Positions 60,962 through 64,000 of a stretch of DNA of 64,000 bases are shown here, piece after piece; the first letter of the stretch is position 1, and every line of letters begins with the position of its first letter. Location: assembly GCA_035582835.1 (NCBI GenBank), contig JAYKAV010001000.1:213335-277334 (forward strand). Direction: 5' to 3'. The notes beneath the pieces were generated by a model. That model searched no databases and was not told where the DNA came from. It saw only the letters and a list, made by a program, of their open reading frames with translations. This stretch comes from Phoebastria nigripes. Taxonomy: Eukaryota > Chordata > Aves > Procellariiformes > Diomedeidae. The translations under genes were made by a program, and so were the position numbers.

Positions 60962-63273
60962 GTGAGTGAGATCTCCTTCTTTGAAGCCAGATTATTGGCA
61001 TTTTTTTTTTTTTTTCTTCTTCCCTGGCATTCCATTCTCCCTAAAAGTTGAGGAAGCATTCTGGGCAAAGTCGTGTAATGGCTGTGGGGAATTCTCAAGA
61101 GACTTGCTCTGATTATTTTTAGGTTGATAAGGTATTTGATTTGATTGGAAGAGAGAAGAAGGGAAGAAACCGTTGGTCGTCTTATCAAATCGGATCAGAT
61201 TTATTTTAAGATTATTTGGAGCACTGAGAGCAAGATATAGTAAATAAAATATGAACACAAAAAAAGGAGGAGGAAATTGTTCACAGCTACATACTGCATT
61301 ATATACTGCATTTTACTTAGCTGAAGTGTTGCAAGTGCCAGTCAAAACAAAAAAAAGTTTCAGCTTCTCTCAGATTTCTGTGTGTGAGTACATGCGCCAC
61401 TGACAATTCAAAGCCTTTTCAGGCTTCAGAGAACTAATAAACATATTCCAATGAATTTGAGAGGTGCTAAAGGGGCAAAGAGAGAACATCTTCCCTTGTG
61501 CCCGAACTCAAACGTCCTTTTATTTTGAAATTAAAAATTAGTCCTCTAAACTCAGTTCAGTTTCTTCATCATAAAAGATCACTTGATGAAAACCCACTGC
61601 TAAGAAGAAAAGCTCAGCTGTTCACAATGACTGACAAAGCTTTTGGTTCTGAATCAATGTATGGCTAGTATCAATGCACCAAACGGTGTGCCAAGTAGTA
61701 CCTCCTGGAGAATTAAACCTGGACCTCGGTGTATCTCCTGAACTACAACTTCTAGCTCAGTAAAAACCATACATCTAAAATTACAGCATAATACTCCAAC
61801 CTATGGTGTCAGATATGACCCAGGGACTCAAATATCATGAATGTGTCTGGGAAAATAATCTCCCTACCACGTTACTTTGTCCTCTGAACCACTTCTCCCC
61901 TCCCTCTCTCTACAGTTCAGTGACAGGCAGACAGCAAGAGCCATTAGTAGAGATATGGCTGGTACAGTAGCTACTGCATACTTTGATGATCTGCTTTGAT
62001 CATCTTGCATCATATTCATTAGAGAACTTTCTACCCTTTCCATTCTGTGGAGGGTGGATATCTCCTTTAAAAATCCCCTTCTCTGATTACTATCAATACT
62101 GGGGAATTCATAGCTTGCAATGTAGCCTTCAGATCTGACACACCCAGAGATGACAATGTTCAAATTTAATGCTTCAGTTGCATCAATATACAACTGCTTT
62201 ATGGTCAAATCAATCCACTGATTAACAATATTTTATTATCGACTTGAGATTTTGCCCATGCAGAACACAAGCAAGTTATTAATATTTGTTCTGATTTATC
62301 CTACCCTAATCAACACTCAGCTGCTACCTATTTTAACTATAGAATATTTATTAACTGGTATTAAAAAAAAAAAAGCATTATCTAAGTTTTGGACATCTTC
62401 CAAAGCATATTAATTTCTTATGAGACCCATCCAGCCTTACTAAAAACATACACACAAAAGCCATCAGTTTGCATGAAATCAATGAAATGGATAAAGCATA
62501 ATTATGGATATTTCTCAAATTATTTACCATTCCAATGGCTTGGCTGCCTTATTTTTCCCCCCTCTGCTTTTGTAAGGAGTAGGATTTAGAAAAAAAGAAT
62601 CACAACTTTTCCTAGTCTGGTTCTTTACATTCTATATAATAACATTAAGTAATTATTCCACTTCCACCCCACCCTGTTAACACATCCAGGGGCTGCAAAG
62701 GCAACTAAAACACATTAAACCATAAAGACTAATCATGATTTAAAACGTCTTCTCTTTGGAGGGGATTTTGAGGAAGGCATGTTGGGCGTGGAAGCTGAGA
62801 AACATTCCCAAGCCAGACACTTACTTAAAAAGACCATACTAGAACACCAACATGGTTTTCAAGTCCCTAGATACTTTGTGACTCATGCTACAAAGAGATG
62901 GTGAATAATAGCAAGATGGTCAATGGGGTAAGAAACAAATTAACTCTGCTTTCTTTTACATTTGTACGTTCACTTCACAACAGATGAATTCATTTACTAA
63001 AATATTTACCGCTTACTTTAGACTGAAAAAGGTCTAAATGTAATCAACGTTGTTGACATTTTTAGTCAAATGAAACAAATGAATCCAAGTATTTTAATTA
63101 TAAAAATTAATCTCATTCATGCAACTGCCAAAAAAAGTGATGCTTCTTAACCAAAAACTTTACATCAGAAATTAAAAAGCTCTTTCACTGAGATGTTCCC
63201 CAGGAGCTAAAAATGTGCATGGGCTGGCTACTGTTGCTGTGTGTACCAAGTTTCTCAAAGCTAAGATAAATCC
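60962..63273. other. AT-rich DNA, no gene seen
   Basis: A T run at about 61001-61017 and an A run at about 62361-62374. The minus-strand frame at 61864-62208 is open for about 115 codons but lacks a starting ATG and usable splice sites, so it is not called. Confidence 0.55.
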
Positions 63274-63330
63274 ACTGGACTTTGAGAAGAGTATTTTTCA
63301 GGTCTCTTCCAACAAATGGTTATTATGACA
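63274..63330 (+). mobile_element. Probable CR1 LINE 3'-tail fragment
   Basis: CTGGACTTTGAGAAG followed by TTCAGGTCTCTTCCAAC and AAATGGTTATTATGAC matches the CR1 3' terminal pattern (TTGGACTxGATGA..., GGTCCCTTCCAACC..., AxxxATTCTATGAT). Only about 55 bp, so moderate confidence. Confidence 0.4.
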
Positions 63331-64000
63331 AATAATTAAAGTGAAACGTGTTTTTAAGAATGATAGTGTACTGTATATTATCAGAGGTCTTCATCAAGGT
63401 CATATGTTCTTGACAAAGGATATAAGCACATTTTTCCTAGAAAAGAGTTAACATAGCTTGTATTACCATTGAGTGATAACGCTAAGCATGATTTTTTGAT
63501 CTACCACAACATATTCCAGTACTTATTATGACTCAGAGTTATGAAATATTTTAGACACACAGCAACAGTGATTGCCAATATTCATATACTAAACAAAAAC
63601 CCCCAAACCATTCACTGGAGTTGGTACCATTCCCAGTTTAGCAGGGCCTGTCAGGCTACACTAGCTGCTGAGGTGGCACGGAACACCTGTAGGAAAGACA
63701 AAACCACATTGCTCTGACTCAGGCTCCTACTTGAAGCACAGCCAGTACTGGCAGTGTAAAATTGGTACTGGTGGCTTTCAGCCATAGCCAACCACTTCTA
63801 TGTCTGGACAGGCTTCGTGCTGCCATTTCAGCTACAGCCTTGACGGCAGCAGCAACCACCCACCAGCAGCAACTCCACTTCATGCCTCTCTCTGCCCGCA
63901 GCACCTCTAATGCAAATCCTGGAGTGCCTTTCACTGCCCCAGATGCGGGAGCTGGACAGCGTAAACAAAAACTTTGAGGGGCAGATTTTTTTAAAAGACC
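63331..64000. other. Unique DNA, GC-richer at the right edge
   Basis: From about 63640 the sequence becomes GC-richer with CAGCAGCAAC-type short repeats. Opposing frames at 63719-63977 mirror each other because of this low-complexity composition. An unrecognised repeat may begin here and continue past the window. Confidence 0.5.

Noticed and set aside
61864..62208. Minus-strand frame of about 115 codons with a plausible-looking hydrophobic end
   Set aside because: It begins at TTG rather than ATG, and no good acceptor or donor bounds it.
63719..63977. Opposing alanine- and serine-rich frames
   Set aside because: Mirror products of CAGCAGC-type low-complexity sequence.
1..64000. CRISPR arrays, operons, ribosome-binding sites, tRNA or rRNA genes, full retroviral genes
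   Set aside because: None found. Direct repeats present are LTR target duplications, slippage repeats or simple repeats, and the genome context is vertebrate.

Overview
This is a stretch of vertebrate nuclear DNA, almost certainly from a bird. It is AT-rich (about 38-40% GC by eye) and carries several dozen isolated undetermined bases. It holds CR1 LINE copies, solo LTRs of avian endogenous retroviruses with 5-bp target-site duplications, decayed MIR-type SINEs and an old palindromic amniote repeat. I find no bacterial, plasmid or phage features and no recognisable protein-coding gene. Nearly every open frame is short, lacks a recognisable domain and fits chance or repeat sequence. The best reading is a gene desert or very large intron.

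Layout. 1-11600: unique AT-rich DNA with a candidate conserved regulatory block near the left edge (180-900). 11620-12690: a very old CR1 remnant. 13918-14482: solo LTR 1, minus orientation. 16918-17008: an exact 33-bp direct repeat around a poly(A) run. 17393-18290: a palindromic-repeat relic, then a second candidate regulatory block. 18300-24890: unique DNA with A-rich tracts. 24893-25862: a younger but broken CR1 3' end. 26433-26507: an exon-like segment. 28705-28820: an inverted MIR relic. 34280-35043: solo LTR 3, plus orientation, with TATA-like box, splice donor and poly(A) signal. 35443-36048: the longest open frame. 38951-44841: G-quadruplex motifs, a MITE-like palindrome and a MIR relic. 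46234-46276: a 43-base T run. 46500-47260 and 48780-48990: further candidate regulatory blocks. 49116-49320: a strong splice-acceptor-like sequence plus ETS, RFX X-box and CCAAT motifs. 54570-55164: solo LTR 2, minus orientation, with a perfect CRE beside its TATA region. 58500-59290: two more candidate regulatory blocks around a polypurine tract. 60190-60330: a MIR relic. 60906-60961: the best exon-like segment. 63274-63330: a CR1 tail.

No genes can be placed in a pathway here. The functional interest lies in (i) spaced blocks rich in homeodomain/POU-type motifs, as expected of a regulatory desert near a developmental gene, (ii) three solo LTRs that keep recognisable promoter or poly(A) elements, and (iii) a few exon-like segments with good splice signals that could belong to a noncoding RNA or to cassette exons of a large host gene. 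All three need alignment or RNA data to settle.
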